A stretch of DNA of 64,000 bases from an uncultured Gammaproteobacteria bacterium (GTDB lineage: Bacteria > Pseudomonadota > Gammaproteobacteria > HyVt-429), in contig CAMYOD010000018.1 of NCBI GenBank assembly GCA_947259975.1, positions 39,629 through 103,628 of the forward strand. Reading direction: 5' to 3'. Below, piece by piece: positions 1 through 8,787 of this stretch (positions are counted from its first letter, which is position 1; every line of letters begins with the position of its first letter). A model generated the notes under the pieces. It was not told the origin of the DNA. It searched no databases and saw only the letters and a list, made by a program, of their open reading frames with translations. A program made the position numbers and the translations under genes.

Positions 1-521
1 ACCACCGAGATCGGATCGATACCGGCGAAGGGTTCATCGAGCATGATAAAGAACGGCTCCAGTGCAAGCGCCCGCGCGATCTCCACGCGCCGCCGTTCGC
101 CGCCGGACAGACTGATGCCCAGCGCGTCACGCTTGTGAGTCATGCTGAACTCTTCGAGCAGGTTATCCACGCGGATCTGGCGATCGCGCGGGCTCAATTC
201 AGGCACCGTCTCCAATACCGCCATGATGTTTTCGTAGACCGTTAACTTACGGAATATCGAGGCTTCCTGGGGCAGATAGCTGATGCCCGAACGCGCGCGC
301 TCATGCATGGGCAGGTCGCTGATCTCCAGGTCATCCAGCGTGATGGCGCCGCGATCACGTGGCACCAGACCGACAATCATATAAAAGCAGGTAGTCTTGC
401 CGGCCCCGTTGGGTCCAAGCAGGCCGACGACTTCGCCGCTGCTGACCGAAACATCCACACTGTCGACAACCTTGAGGCCGCGATAGTGTTTGGTGAGGCC
501 GCGCGTCGATAAGGTGCTCAT
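1..521 (-). CDS. lptB: LPS export ABC transporter ATPase LptB (3' end beyond window)
   Basis: ATPase of the LptB2FG complex, which extracts lipopolysaccharide from the inner membrane and pushes it along the LptC-LptA bridge. Reading from the ATG at 521, 173 residues are visible; the C-terminal end and stop lie outside the window. Visible motifs are Walker [10 protein letters not shown] (residues 36-44), a Q-loop in YLPQEASIF, the signature LSGGERRR and Walker B/D-loop [13 protein letters not shown]. It starts 26 nt after lptA in the conserved lptC-lptA-lptB order, so co-transcription is likely. Family and role are near certain; only the missing end is unseen. Confidence 0.96.
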   Translation of the reverse strand, partial: MSTLSTRGLTKHYRGLKVVDSVDVSVSSGEVVGLLGPNGAGKTTCFYMIVGLVPRDRGAITLDDLEISDLPMHERARSGISYLPQEASIFRKLTVYENIMAVLETVPELSPRDRQIRVDNLLEEFSMTHKRDALGISLSGGERRRVEIARALALEPFFIMLDEPFAGIDPISV

Positions 522-547
522 GTCTGCTCGTAACTAACGCGCAGGGA

Positions 548-1087
548 TCAGGGTTTCGGCTTTTCGCTCGAGGGTTGAATCACGATGCGCGCCCGCCCGG
601 GCTTCTTGCCGGGTTCTTTGGTCGTTCCGGCGCCGCCCTTCACGATCATCTTGCTGGTGGTGAGGTCGTATTGTATTTCGCGGCTGCGAATGGTGTTCGG
701 GGTTTGTACCAGAACCGCGTTCTTGTACATGAACAGCCTATTTTGTTTTTGCTTGAATACCATTTTCGGCGCCCGCCCACGAACGTCCTCATCTTTGCCA
801 TCTGGGCGCTGTTTGAAGGTGGCCGGCTTGCCGTAGGCGGTGGCAGTGTCGATTTCATCGCCCTTGAAGCGAACTTCAATCCTGTCGCCACGAATCTCCA
901 ATGAGCCCTGGATGACGGAGACGTTGCCGATATAGGTTCGCATCCCCGTCTCGAAATCAAATTCGGCCTCATCGGCCTCGATTGAAATCGGTTGATTGCG
1001 GTCACTTTGCAGGGCGGACGCATTGAACGCGAAGCCGCATAACGTGCCGATCAGGGCGATGAGCCAAAAGAGTCTTAGTTGCATCAA
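548..1087 (-). CDS. lptA: LPS transport periplasmic protein LptA
   Basis: Periplasmic bridge protein carrying lipopolysaccharide from LptC to the outer-membrane LptD/LptE translocon. The 179 residues begin with a signal peptide (about residues 1-26, ending SALQ), followed by the OstA-type beta-jellyroll domain: ISIEADEAEFDFETG, then short repeats such as GNVSVIQGSLEIRGD. Length matches the family (about 180). It sits between lptC and lptB; the 88-nt gap to lptC is longer than in E. coli and could hold an extra promoter, but none is convincing. The C-terminal tail is basic and Pro-rich. Confidence 0.95.
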   Translation of the reverse strand: MMQLRLFWLIALIGTLCGFAFNASALQSDRNQPISIEADEAEFDFETGMRTYIGNVSVIQGSLEIRGDRIEVRFKGDEIDTATAYGKPATFKQRPDGKDEDVRGRAPKMVFKQKQNRLFMYKNAVLVQTPNTIRSREIQYDLTTSKMIVKGGAGTTKEPGKKPGRARIVIQPSSEKPKP

Positions 1088-1175
1088 GATAGTCCTGGTG
1101 TTCTTAACCGGGCCGGCGCCTCGCCGGCGATACAGGCGAGTACCGCAAAATACGCTATATGAGACAGCGATTGTA

Positions 1176-1631
1176 TCAGGAGTCCTTCTTTCCCGTCCCT
1201 TTTTTCAGGCGTACCCGGAGTTTGTCGCTGGTCGTGGTCGACCCCGGAGCACTGCCCTTGGCGCTCTGCACGATTCGTACGTTGCCCGTGAGCAGGACCT
1301 CCTCGCCGCCCGGCGAGACCCAGCCTGCGTCCGCATAGGTGTCGGTCGGTCCCTCACCGGGTTTGAATTGCGTGAGGTGAGGTTTATCCAGCAACGCTGT
1401 GTCGTCATCCGGATAGTGAATCAATCGCTCCGCGCGCAGCACATAGGACGGATTTCCCTGCGCATCCATGCCGGTACGGATAAAGTTTTCGATATAGTAA
1501 TCCGGATCGTGACGGCTCTCGGCGACGACGGTAACCGGTTGTTCGTCCTGTGACTCGAGTTGCAGCCAAAGCCCGCCGGCAACTACCAGCGCCAATAGTA
1601 TGGCGAGTATTATTTTCTTGGCCAGTGGCAT
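1176..1631 (-). CDS. lptC: LPS export protein LptC
   Basis: Bitopic inner-membrane partner of LptBFG that passes lipopolysaccharide to LptA. The 151 residues start with a transmembrane helix (about residues 5-23, KIILAILLALVVAGGLWL) followed by a periplasmic jellyroll; DYYIENFIRTGMDAQGNPSYVLRAERLIHYPDDDT is the characteristic LptC core, given here in part. The protein is shorter than E. coli LptC (191), with a short C-terminus ending in a Lys-rich tail. It lies 41 nt after kdsC in the Kdo/LPS operon. Sequence divergence is normal for LptC; context makes the call firm. Confidence 0.92.
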   Translation of the reverse strand: MPLAKKIILAILLALVVAGGLWLQLESQDEQPVTVVAESRHDPDYYIENFIRTGMDAQGNPSYVLRAERLIHYPDDDTALLDKPHLTQFKPGEGPTDTYADAGWVSPGGEEVLLTGNVRIVQSAKGSAPGSTTTSDKLRVRLKKGTGKKDS

Positions 1632-1672
1632 TGTCGGTCACTGTCCCTCGGCGATAGGTCGCGTTGTCGTGT

Positions 1673-2230
1673 TCAGTCGAGGAACCGCCGCATCTGATCG
1701 GCGTAATTGCCCTGCGAGAACATGATCATTTCACAGACGTCGCGCGCGGCGCCACGTCCACCGACACTGGGCGTACTCCAGTGCGCGTGCTTTTGCACCA
1801 GGGCATGGGCGTCCTGCACGGCCACTGCCAGGCCGGCGCGTAGCATGATTGGCAGATCCACCACATCGTCGCCGACATAGGCGACCTCATGCTCGCTGAG
1901 TTTCAATTCAGCGAGCAGGTTACGGTAGGTGGGCAGCTTGTCCTGTGCACCTTGATGCACATGCGTAATGCCCAAATCGGCAGCGCGATGGCGTACGACC
2001 TGCGATGTTCGGGCGGTGATGATGCCGACCTCTACCCCGCTGCGGCGCAGCATCTTGATGCCGTGTCCATCGCGGGAATTGAACGCCTTATATTCCTGGC
2101 CGTCATCGCCGAGAAACAGGCTCGCGTCCGTGAGCACGCCGTCCACATCGAAGACCACCAGCTTGAGTTTCGCCGCGCGCTCAAGTACCTCGGCGGGTAC
2201 GGAAAAAGGCAATTCGATCGCGCCCATCAA
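1673..2230 (-). CDS. kdsC: 3-deoxy-D-manno-octulosonate 8-phosphate phosphatase KdsC
   Basis: Cytosolic C0-type HAD phosphatase converting Kdo-8-phosphate to Kdo, a step in lipid A-core synthesis. The 185 residues hold the HAD nucleophile motif DVDGVLTD (about 28-35), motif II ITAR, and the acidic motif GDDVVDLPIM; there is no large cap domain, as expected for this tetrameric family. Its start overlaps the kdsD stop by 4 nt (2227-2230), indicating translational coupling. The gene precedes lptC as in E. coli and Pseudomonas. Confidence 0.95.
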   Translation of the reverse strand: MMGAIELPFSVPAEVLERAAKLKLVVFDVDGVLTDASLFLGDDGQEYKAFNSRDGHGIKMLRRSGVEVGIITARTSQVVRHRAADLGITHVHQGAQDKLPTYRNLLAELKLSEHEVAYVGDDVVDLPIMLRAGLAVAVQDAHALVQKHAHWSTPSVGGRGAARDVCEMIMFSQGNYADQMRRFLD

Positions 2231-3219
2231 AGCACCCCCGCGCGCAACAGGTCGTGCATGTTGAGCGCACCCTCGACCCGATTGTCATCGTCGACGACAA
2301 ACAGGCCGTTAATTGTTTTGGTGCGCATCATCTGGATTACTTCCGCCGCCAAAGTGTCCTTGCTGGCGGTTTTTGGATTTCGGGTCATCACATCCTTGAT
2401 CGACAACTTGTATAAGTCGATACCTTTATTGAGAGTTCGCCGCAGGTCACCGTCGGTAAAAATACCGCACAGTCGACCTTGGTCATCGAGTACCCCGGTC
2501 ATTCCCAGACCTTTGCTGCTCATTTCCAGTAAGGCATGTGGCAACGAGTCATTTTCGTGCACCAGGGGGATGGTGTCACCCGTGTGCATGATGTCTTCGA
2601 CATAGAGCAGCAGGCGGCGCCCCAGTGCTCCGCCGGGATGCGATTGCGCGAAATCCCGCTCGGTGAATCCGCGCGACTGGAACAGGGCCACGGCCAGGGC
2701 GTCACCCATCGCCAGGGTCGCGGTGGTGCTGGACGTCGGCGCCAGATTCATGGGACAGGCTTCCTTGGGCACGCCGACATCGAGACACACGTCCGCCTGC
2801 TTGCCAAGCGTGGATTCGAGTCGACCGGTCATGGCAACCAGTTTAACGCCGATACGTTTGATGATCGGGAGTATGGTGAGAATCTCAGGTGTCTCGCCGG
2901 AATTGGAAATGGCAAGCACCAGGTCCGCGTCGGTGATCATTCCGAGGTCGCCGTGGCTGGCTTCGCCGGGATGGACGAAAAAGGCCGGCGTGCCGGTACT
3001 CGCCAGCGTGGCAGCAATCTTTCCGCCGATATGACCGGACTTGCCCATGCCAACGGTAATTACCCGACCCGGACAGTCGAGGATGAGTCGGCAGGCGCTG
3101 GCAAAGCGCGCATCGATGCGGTCGCGAACGCTGGTCACGGCCTCAGCCTCCAGACCCAGCACACTGCGCCCGTGATCTATTAACGCTTTCTCGTCCAAGC
3201 TCTTACGAATATCACTCAC
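2227..3219 (-). CDS. kdsD: Arabinose-5-phosphate isomerase KdsD
   Basis: Interconverts ribulose-5-phosphate and arabinose-5-phosphate, the first committed precursor of Kdo. The 330 residues comprise an N-terminal SIS domain (about 35-185; VGMGKSGHIGGKIAATLAST and ISNSGETPE sugar-phosphate loops) and two CBS domains (about 205-325; GILDDQGRL-like and NGLFVVDDDNRVEGALNMHDLL regions). Length is typical (about 325). It is directly upstream of kdsC and 87 nt downstream of the antiporter gene, the usual yrbG-kdsD-kdsC order. Confidence 0.96.
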   Translation of the reverse strand: MSDIRKSLDEKALIDHGRSVLGLEAEAVTSVRDRIDARFASACRLILDCPGRVITVGMGKSGHIGGKIAATLASTGTPAFFVHPGEASHGDLGMITDADLVLAISNSGETPEILTILPIIKRIGVKLVAMTGRLESTLGKQADVCLDVGVPKEACPMNLAPTSSTTATLAMGDALAVALFQSRGFTERDFAQSHPGGALGRRLLLYVEDIMHTGDTIPLVHENDSLPHALLEMSSKGLGMTGVLDDQGRLCGIFTDGDLRRTLNKGIDLYKLSIKDVMTRNPKTASKDTLAAEVIQMMRTKTINGLFVVDDDNRVEGALNMHDLLRAGVL

Positions 3220-3306
3220 ACAGGTTGAGGTGCGCGCAGTATAGCCAAAAGATGGCGCGACTTCTCGCCTGCCGGCACCACGGATCGGTTGGCGTTGGGC
3301 GCCGGA

Positions 3307-4314
3307 TCAGGTCACCGCACGGGCGAGCAGTGCGCCATAGCCCACATACAGCGCCAGCAGAATCAGGCCATGGGCGCGGGTAATGCGTGCACCGCCACGC
3401 CGCGGGAAGGCCATGAAGAGCAGGATCACGGACATGGTAAACATGACCGGCATATCGCGAATCAAAAGATCGTTGCTGATGGCGGTGGGATGCATGACGA
3501 CAGGCAGGCCGAGCACGCCGAGCATATTGAACATGTTGGAGCCCACCACATTGCCGACCGCGATATCGTCCTCGCCCTTGAACCCGCTCGCCACTGCAGT
3601 CGCGACCTCAGGCAGGCTGGTGCCGATGGCGACGATGGTCAGGCCGATGATGAGATCGCTGACACCGAATACATGTGCGATCTCGGTGGCGCCCCAGACC
3701 AGCAGTCGCGAGCTCGCCGATAGCACGACCAGTCCCACGAGCAACCACGCCATGGCGGTGCGGGTACCGACGCGGATTGCCAGCTCCTTCGTATACTCGC
3801 TGTCGAGCGGATCCGCCGGCGTCAGATCCATGGTCTTGGCGAACGTATCGGTCCGCTCACGCAGGCCGATACGAACCGTCCAGGCGATAAGGCCCAGGAG
3901 TGCCACGAGCAACAATGCACCGTCCAAACGCGACAGCTCGTGGTCGAGCATGAGCGCGAGGGCAAACAACATGGCCGCCAACATGACCGGGTATTCGCGC
4001 TTGAGAATCTGTGAGCGGACCGTGAGCGGTGCGATCAATGTACCAAGACCTATCACCAGGCCGACATTTGCTACGTTCGATCCAACCGCATTACCGATCG
4101 CCAGATCGGGCACCCCGTCCCAGGCCGCGAAAGCGGCAATCACGAGTTCCGGTGCCGACGTACCGAAACCGACGATGGTCAAGCCGACAATAAGCGGCGA
4201 CACCCCCAGGTTACGGGCCACGGTAGCGGCACCAAAGACGAAGCGGTCTGCGCTCCACGCCAGCAACACAAAGCCGACCACCAGCGCAATGATTGGAAAC
4301 AGCATGTTCTCCAT
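3307..4314 (-). CDS. yrbG: Calcium/sodium antiporter, CaCA family (YrbG-like)
   Basis: Inner-membrane cation exchanger of the YrbG branch of the CaCA superfamily. The 335 residues contain two inverted halves with alpha-repeat motifs: GFGTSAPELVIAAFAA with GNAVGSNVANVGLV in the first half, and AIGTSLPEVATAVAS with GNVVGSNMFNMLGVLG in the second. About ten membrane segments are apparent. The Glu/Asn residues in these repeats form the cation site in the family. It is the first gene of the minus-strand LPS cluster, as in E. coli, where its link to LPS synthesis is positional only. The transported ion is inferred from the family. Confidence 0.93.
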   Translation of the reverse strand: MENMLFPIIALVVGFVLLAWSADRFVFGAATVARNLGVSPLIVGLTIVGFGTSAPELVIAAFAAWDGVPDLAIGNAVGSNVANVGLVIGLGTLIAPLTVRSQILKREYPVMLAAMLFALALMLDHELSRLDGALLLVALLGLIAWTVRIGLRERTDTFAKTMDLTPADPLDSEYTKELAIRVGTRTAMAWLLVGLVVLSASSRLLVWGATEIAHVFGVSDLIIGLTIVAIGTSLPEVATAVASGFKGEDDIAVGNVVGSNMFNMLGVLGLPVVMHPTAISNDLLIRDMPVMFTMSVILLFMAFPRRGGARITRAHGLILLALYVGYGALLARAVT

Positions 4315-4495
4315 GGACTTATTCTATTCGTGTATTCGCCGCAGGCGCGTCGGATTGTAACTGACTGCCACGATTACGACGAACTTCGGCCGCATTACGA
4401 GGCGCTGACGATACTTGGCTGTGCGGTATGCCGGTCTGTGGGTCTATGGTAGTTTTAGTGGCCTTCGATGTGGATTGCGCGCGCGATGTTGTGAA

Positions 4496-5197
4496 ATGTC
4501 TGAGTATCTATTGATCGGCACTCGTGGCTGGGAACACGACCAGTGGGACGGTTCATTCTATGATGAAAACCTGCCGGCGGACTGGCGTTTTGCGTTCTTT
4601 ATTAATCTGGTTCGCAGCGTGCTGGTGCCTGCCATGACGTGGTCGCAGGTCGATGCGGAGCAGGTGGCTGGCTGGGCCGAGGACTGTGATGCGGCATTTC
4701 GCTTCGTCCTGGAGATGCCGCCGGAGTTGTCACGCCCCGCGCCGGCGCCGCAGACGCGACAGGCGCTGGCGGATTTCGAACGCAAGATCGAGCCGTTGCG
4801 CGGTCTGGTCGCCGCCTTCCTGTTACGGGTCGCGGATGACGCGATGCCCGAATTCGCCTGGCTTGACGATCTGCTGACCGCCCACGGTGACGGTCCGCCC
4901 GTGTGTGTGGATTTCCCCCGCCAGGCCTGGCCACGCGCGGAGACCCTGGCATTGTTGCAGCGCCACGGCGCGAGTGCGTGCTGGTACCCGGAATTCGACA
5001 GCGCGCCCGCGCCAACTGGCCGATTTATGGTCGCACTCATGCGCGACGGTGGCTTGCGCGAGTTACGCGGTGCGGTGGAAAAGCTGGGCGCGTGGATGGG
5101 CGAGCAGCGTGGTGCCGGGCTGTTTTTTACCGATCCCGCGGTTGCCACGCGGCTTGCGCAGGACAGCCGCCATATCGCCGAACTGATGGCCGTGTAG
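4496..5197 (+). CDS. DUF72 family protein
   Basis: Resembles the TIM-barrel DUF72 (YecE-like) family, whose biochemical function is unknown. The start at 4496 gives 233 residues beginning MSEYLLIGTRGWEHDQWDGS, matching the usual DUF72 opening with its Gly-Trp and Y/F-P strand. An in-frame start at 4415 would add 27 Cys/Arg-rich residues unlike the family. Central PPVCVDFPRQAW and C-terminal GAGLFFTDPAVATRLAQDS fit later barrel strands. The sequence is divergent from canonical DUF72, so the family call is moderate. The gene is divergent from the antiporter and lies upstream of the mla operon without obvious functional link. Confidence 0.72.
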   Translation: MSEYLLIGTRGWEHDQWDGSFYDENLPADWRFAFFINLVRSVLVPAMTWSQVDAEQVAGWAEDCDAAFRFVLEMPPELSRPAPAPQTRQALADFERKIEPLRGLVAAFLLRVADDAMPEFAWLDDLLTAHGDGPPVCVDFPRQAWPRAETLALLQRHGASACWYPEFDSAPAPTGRFMVALMRDGGLRELRGAVEKLGAWMGEQRGAGLFFTDPAVATRLAQDSRHIAELMAV

Positions 5198-5331
5198 TCG
5201 TGGCCGCCGATTATGACCACATGGTCACGCGATCGCAGCGATCAAGCCTACTTTCGCCCAGGACGGCCTGATAGAATTCGTGCCGCACCTTGCAGGGACG
5301 TGAACAAAAAGTGAGCCGAATGGCCAATTGA

Positions 5332-6135
5332 ATGCAGATGGAAAACCTTATTGAAATTCAAAACGTATCGTTCAGTTATGCGGACCGATCGATCATCAGC
5401 GACCTGTCGCTGGTCATACCGCGCGGCAAAGCGGTTGCGATCATGGGCGGCAGCGGCTGCGGTAAGACTACTTTACTGAATCTCATTGGCGGTCGTATTT
5501 CACCTTCAAAGGGTGACGTCGTCGTCGACGGACTGTCGGTTCCGACGCTCAACACAAAGGAATTGTTCGATCTGCGCAAGCGTATGGGCATGTTGTTTCA
5601 GACCGGCGCGCTGTTAACGGACCTCAGCGTGTTCGAGAATGTCGCGTTTCCCATCCGCGAGCATACCCGTTTGCCGGAGAATATCCTGCGCAAGGTCGTG
5701 CTTATGAAACTCGAGACGGTGGGCCTGCGTGGCGCCCGCGAATTAATGCCGTCGGAGTTGTCTGGCGGCATGGCGCGCCGCGTAGCACTCGCCCGCGCCA
5801 TCGCGCTGGAGCCGATGATGATCATGTATGATGAACCGTTTACGGGTCTCGACCCGATCTCGAAAGGTGTAATCGCCAAGTTGATTCGCGAACTGAACGA
5901 GATCCTCGGCATCACGTCCATCATTGTTTCGCATGATGTTGTGGACGCGTGTGCGATCTCGGATTATGCCTACCTGATGGGCGACGGTCGCATCATTGGT
6001 CAAGGTACGCCGGACGACGTGCAACGTTCCGGTTCCGAGCACGTGCGTCAGTTCATGGACGGCTTGCCGGACGGGCCGGTGCCGTACCAGTATCCGGCGG
6101 GCGAGTATCTGGACGATCTGGCGCGCGGCTCATGA
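5332..6135 (+). CDS. mlaF: Phospholipid transport ATPase MlaF
   Basis: ATP-binding subunit of the MlaFEDB complex, which maintains outer-membrane lipid asymmetry by moving phospholipids between membranes. The 267 residues show Walker A GGSGCGKTT (about residue 39-47), signature LSGGMARRVALARA, and Walker B IMYDEPFTGLDPIS. A second ATG two codons downstream (5338, MENLIEI) is an equally good start. The stop overlaps the mlaE start (ATGA, 6132-6135). The FENVAFPIREHTRLPE segment is typical of MlaF. First gene of mlaFEDCB. Confidence 0.96.
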   Translation: MQMENLIEIQNVSFSYADRSIISDLSLVIPRGKAVAIMGGSGCGKTTLLNLIGGRISPSKGDVVVDGLSVPTLNTKELFDLRKRMGMLFQTGALLTDLSVFENVAFPIREHTRLPENILRKVVLMKLETVGLRGARELMPSELSGGMARRVALARAIALEPMMIMYDEPFTGLDPISKGVIAKLIRELNEILGITSIIVSHDVVDACAISDYAYLMGDGRIIGQGTPDDVQRSGSEHVRQFMDGLPDGPVPYQYPAGEYLDDLARGS

Positions 6136-6917
6136 TGTTCGGTTTTTTCGCCGATCTAGGCCGCGCCGTACTGGACCGCGTCAACCGGCTCGGTCGTGCG
6201 AGTATCTTTTTCGTGCAAGTGCTCGCCGCCTCCTGGCAGCTGATTCCCCGTTTTCAGCTTCTGTTGCAGCAGATCTACGCTGTCGGTGTGCTCACGCTGT
6301 TGATCATCCTGGTGGCGGGACTGTTCGTCGGCATGGTGCTGGGTTTCCAAGGCTACACGACACTGGTGCGCTTCGGCGCGGAAGACTCGCTGGGGCTGCT
6401 CGTGGCCTTGTCCCTGGTGCGCGAACTGGGCCCGGTGGTCACCGCATTATTGTTCGCCGGCCGCGCGGGTTCGGCGCTGACCGCGGAGATCGGCCTGATG
6501 AAGGCCACCGAGCAATTGGCAGGCATGGAAATGATGGCAGTGAATCCACTGATGCGCGTCATCGCGCCACGCCTGATTGCAGGCATGATCGCCATGCCTA
6601 TATTGGCGGCGCTGTTTAGCGCCATCGGCGTGTTGGGCGGTCACCTCGTCGGTGTCGAACTGCTGGGTGTCGACAGTGGCTCTTATTGGTCGCAGATGCG
6701 TGAGAACGTGGATATTTATGACGACATTTTCAACGGCGTGATCAAGAGCCTCGTATTCGGTGTCGCCTGCGCATGGATTGCGGTATTCGAGGGTTACGAC
6801 GCGGTGCCGACCTCGGAAGGAGTGAGCAGGGCAACGAACCGGACTGTGGTGTATTCGTCCCTATCTGTATTGGGTCTGGACTTCGTGCTAACGTCATTGA
6901 TGTTCGGAGAAGCATAA
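6132..6917 (+). CDS. mlaE: Phospholipid transport permease MlaE
   Basis: Integral membrane permease of the Mla system. I place the start at the ATG at 6132, overlapping the mlaF stop by 4 nt, which gives 261 residues (MMFGFFADLGRAVLDRVNRLG). Features are an N-terminal amphipathic segment and about five membrane helices, with the MlaE-family core VRELGPVVTALLFAGRAGSA and EIGLMKATEQLAGMEMMAVN, the cytoplasmic coupling region. Ends 4 nt before mlaD. Family length and motifs match well. Confidence 0.96.
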   Translation: MMFGFFADLGRAVLDRVNRLGRASIFFVQVLAASWQLIPRFQLLLQQIYAVGVLTLLIILVAGLFVGMVLGFQGYTTLVRFGAEDSLGLLVALSLVRELGPVVTALLFAGRAGSALTAEIGLMKATEQLAGMEMMAVNPLMRVIAPRLIAGMIAMPILAALFSAIGVLGGHLVGVELLGVDSGSYWSQMRENVDIYDDIFNGVIKSLVFGVACAWIAVFEGYDAVPTSEGVSRATNRTVVYSSLSVLGLDFVLTSLMFGEA

Positions 6918-6921
6918 GACA

Positions 6922-7479
6922 ATGGTTGACAGAAGAGTCGTAGAGATCTGGGTTGGCGTCTTTGTTCTGCTGGGTGGTCTCGCCCTGGCAATGTTGGCGT
7001 TCATGGTTGGAAATGTGCGCGTAACAGAATTGTTCGGTGCACAGGAGTACCAGATAACGGCGCAGTTCGACAACATCGGCGGCCTCAAGGTGAAGGCGCC
7101 CGTGACCTTGGCCGGAGTTCGCATCGGGCGTGTCAGCAGTATCTATGTCGATCAGCAGGATTTTCGTGCCGTCGTCGAGATGACGATCTCCAATTCCTAC
7201 AATAATCTGCCGACCGATACGACCGCGATTATTCTTACTTCTGGCGTGCTTGGCGAACAATATATAGGTATCGAGCCGGGCGGCGAGGAAACCTTTTTGA
7301 AAAATGGCGATCAAATAATACTGACGCAATCGGCACTCGTGCTTGAAAATCTAATTGGGCAGTTTCTCTATAGTGCGGGTGGTGACGGTGATACTGATGG
7401 TATTTCCAAACTTGCCGGTACGCTCGAGCGTCTGATTGAACGCCTATTTGAAGAGGAATCGAAGAAGGGAGCTAAATGA
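6922..7479 (+). CDS. mlaD: Phospholipid transport MCE-domain protein MlaD
   Basis: Inner-membrane-anchored MCE protein that forms a hexameric ring over MlaE and passes lipid to MlaC. The 185 residues have one N-terminal membrane helix (about 9-29) and one MCE domain (about 38-117; QFDNIGGLKVKAPVTLAGVRIG, PTDTTAIILTSGVLGEQYIG, given in parts). The C-terminal helix is short. Its stop overlaps the mlaC start by 4 nt. A single MCE domain distinguishes it from the multi-MCE PqiB/LetB proteins. Confidence 0.96.
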   Translation: MVDRRVVEIWVGVFVLLGGLALAMLAFMVGNVRVTELFGAQEYQITAQFDNIGGLKVKAPVTLAGVRIGRVSSIYVDQQDFRAVVEMTISNSYNNLPTDTTAIILTSGVLGEQYIGIEPGGEETFLKNGDQIILTQSALVLENLIGQFLYSAGGDGDTDGISKLAGTLERLIERLFEEESKKGAK

Positions 7480-8087
7480 TGAAACGCCTATTGCTGGTTT
7501 TTCTGGCGTTAACGATTTCTGTCGGCGCCGAGGTATGCGCGGCCTCCGACCCCGATACGTTGGTGCGCCAGCTTTATGATGACTGGGTGAACAAGGTCCG
7601 GTCGAATCACGCGGCGATCGAGGCGGATCGGCGCACGTTATATACCCTGACCGCGGAGAGCGCCGGACCGTATATAGATTTCAACCGGCTCTCGCGTCTG
7701 GTGTTGGGAAAATATTGGCGCCAGGCCACGCCGGTGCAACAGGAGCGTTTCGTCGCCGAGTTCAGGAACCACCTGATTCGCACCTATGCCACGGCGATGT
7801 ACCAGTACGTGGATGCGGCCTTCATCCTCAAGCCGACGAAATACAAACCGACGGATAGGCACGTCATCGTGCGTACCGAAACCAAGCCAAATGATGGCCG
7901 ACCGAAGTTTCCCGTCAACTATGTTTTGGCACAAAATAATTCGGGCTGGCAGGCTATCGATGTCGTGGTCGAAGGTGTCAGCACGGTGTCCACATTGCGT
8001 GGGATCGTCAACAGCGAAGTACAAACCAAGACGCTGGATGGGGTCATCGCTGAACTCACGGAAAAGAACCGCCAGGCGATGTTATGA
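7476..8087 (+). CDS. mlaC: Phospholipid-binding periplasmic protein MlaC
   Basis: Soluble periplasmic phospholipid carrier between the MlaA-porin complex and MlaFEDB. The 203 residues start with a signal peptide (about 1-22, ending VCAAS) and continue with the Tol_Tol_Ttg2/MlaC fold: IDFNRLSRLVLGKYWRQATPVQQERF and FRNHLIRTYATAMYQY are hallmark segments. Length is typical (about 210). Overlaps mlaD upstream and mlaB downstream by 4 nt each, consistent with one operon. Confidence 0.95.
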   Translation: MMKRLLLVFLALTISVGAEVCAASDPDTLVRQLYDDWVNKVRSNHAAIEADRRTLYTLTAESAGPYIDFNRLSRLVLGKYWRQATPVQQERFVAEFRNHLIRTYATAMYQYVDAAFILKPTKYKPTDRHVIVRTETKPNDGRPKFPVNYVLAQNNSGWQAIDVVVEGVSTVSTLRGIVNSEVQTKTLDGVIAELTEKNRQAML

Positions 8088-8380
8088 GCAATGTCCGCCT
8101 GGAAAACCTCGCTGCGGGCAAGTATCGTGTCAGCGGCCAGCTCACCTTCGATACCGTACCGGATGTCTCGTCGACAGGCAGCATTGCGCTCGTCGAGGGT
8201 GCCGAGATCGAGGTCGATCTTGGGTCGGTCGCCCGCGCCGACAGTGCCGGTTTGGCGCTGTTGGTCGAATGGCAGAGTGAGGCCCGTTCCCGCGGCGCCC
8301 ACGTGCGATTTCTGAATCTGCCGCAGCAGTTGCAGGCCCTGATTCGTGTCGCCGGCCTGGAGGCGGCGTTCGCGGCCTGA
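8084..8380 (+). CDS. mlaB: STAS-domain protein MlaB
   Basis: Cytoplasmic STAS-domain regulator that stabilises the MlaF ATPase dimer. The 98 residues are one STAS domain: the strand VDLGSVARADSAGLALLVEW contains the conserved Asp-Ser-Ala-Gly turn (ADSAG) that, in anti-sigma antagonists and MlaB, sits at the contact helix. Its start overlaps the mlaC stop. Last gene of mlaFEDCB; ibaG follows after 123 nt. Confidence 0.93.
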   Translation: MSNVRLENLAAGKYRVSGQLTFDTVPDVSSTGSIALVEGAEIEVDLGSVARADSAGLALLVEWQSEARSRGAHVRFLNLPQQLQALIRVAGLEAAFAA

Positions 8381-8503
8381 GGCCGACCCCGATCAAGTCC
8401 CGATAGTTTCTGGGTGATCGCGGCAACGGTGTTTCTTCTTTGTCGTAGTCTGCGGTATCCTCCACGCCCCCCAAATCAGGCCGGTAGCGTCAGCGAGGAT
8501 CCC

Positions 8504-8725
8504 ATGGTTACACCCCAGGATATAAAAGGCTGGATCGAGGCAGGGCTCGAGGGCGCCCAGGTTGAAATCGAAGGTGACGGACACCATTTCGATGCCGTGA
8601 TCGTATGTCCCGCGTTTGCCGGTAAGAGTATGCTCGAACAGCACAAGATGGTGTACGAGGCCCTGGGTGACAAAATGAAAGCGGAAATCCACGCCTTGTC
8701 GATGAAGACAATGGCGCCGGAATAA
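8504..8725 (+). CDS. ibaG: BolA-family protein IbaG
   Basis: Small BolA-type protein that pairs with monothiol glutaredoxin in iron-sulfur trafficking. The ATG at 8504 gives 73 residues, the usual size; upstream in-frame codons are non-coding in character. The BolA core is seen in VEIEGDGHHFDAVIVCPAF and KSMLEQHKMVYEALGDKM; the His pair and the conserved Cys are the family's cluster-ligand candidates. It stands between mla and grxD, a telling pairing because BolA and Grx4 form a [2Fe-2S] heterodimer. Confidence 0.93.
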   Translation: MVTPQDIKGWIEAGLEGAQVEIEGDGHHFDAVIVCPAFAGKSMLEQHKMVYEALGDKMKAEIHALSMKTMAPE

Positions 8726-8787
8726 GGATTGTGGCCGGGTCGAATGCGTGGAATTCCGGTGTAACTGTTAAATTTGAGAGGCGTGAA

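Noticed and set aside
1169..1177. Extended -10-like element on the minus strand before lptA (TGATACAAT)
   Set aside because: The hexamer is good but no -35 element is seen and it overlaps the lptC stop; not enough to call a promoter.
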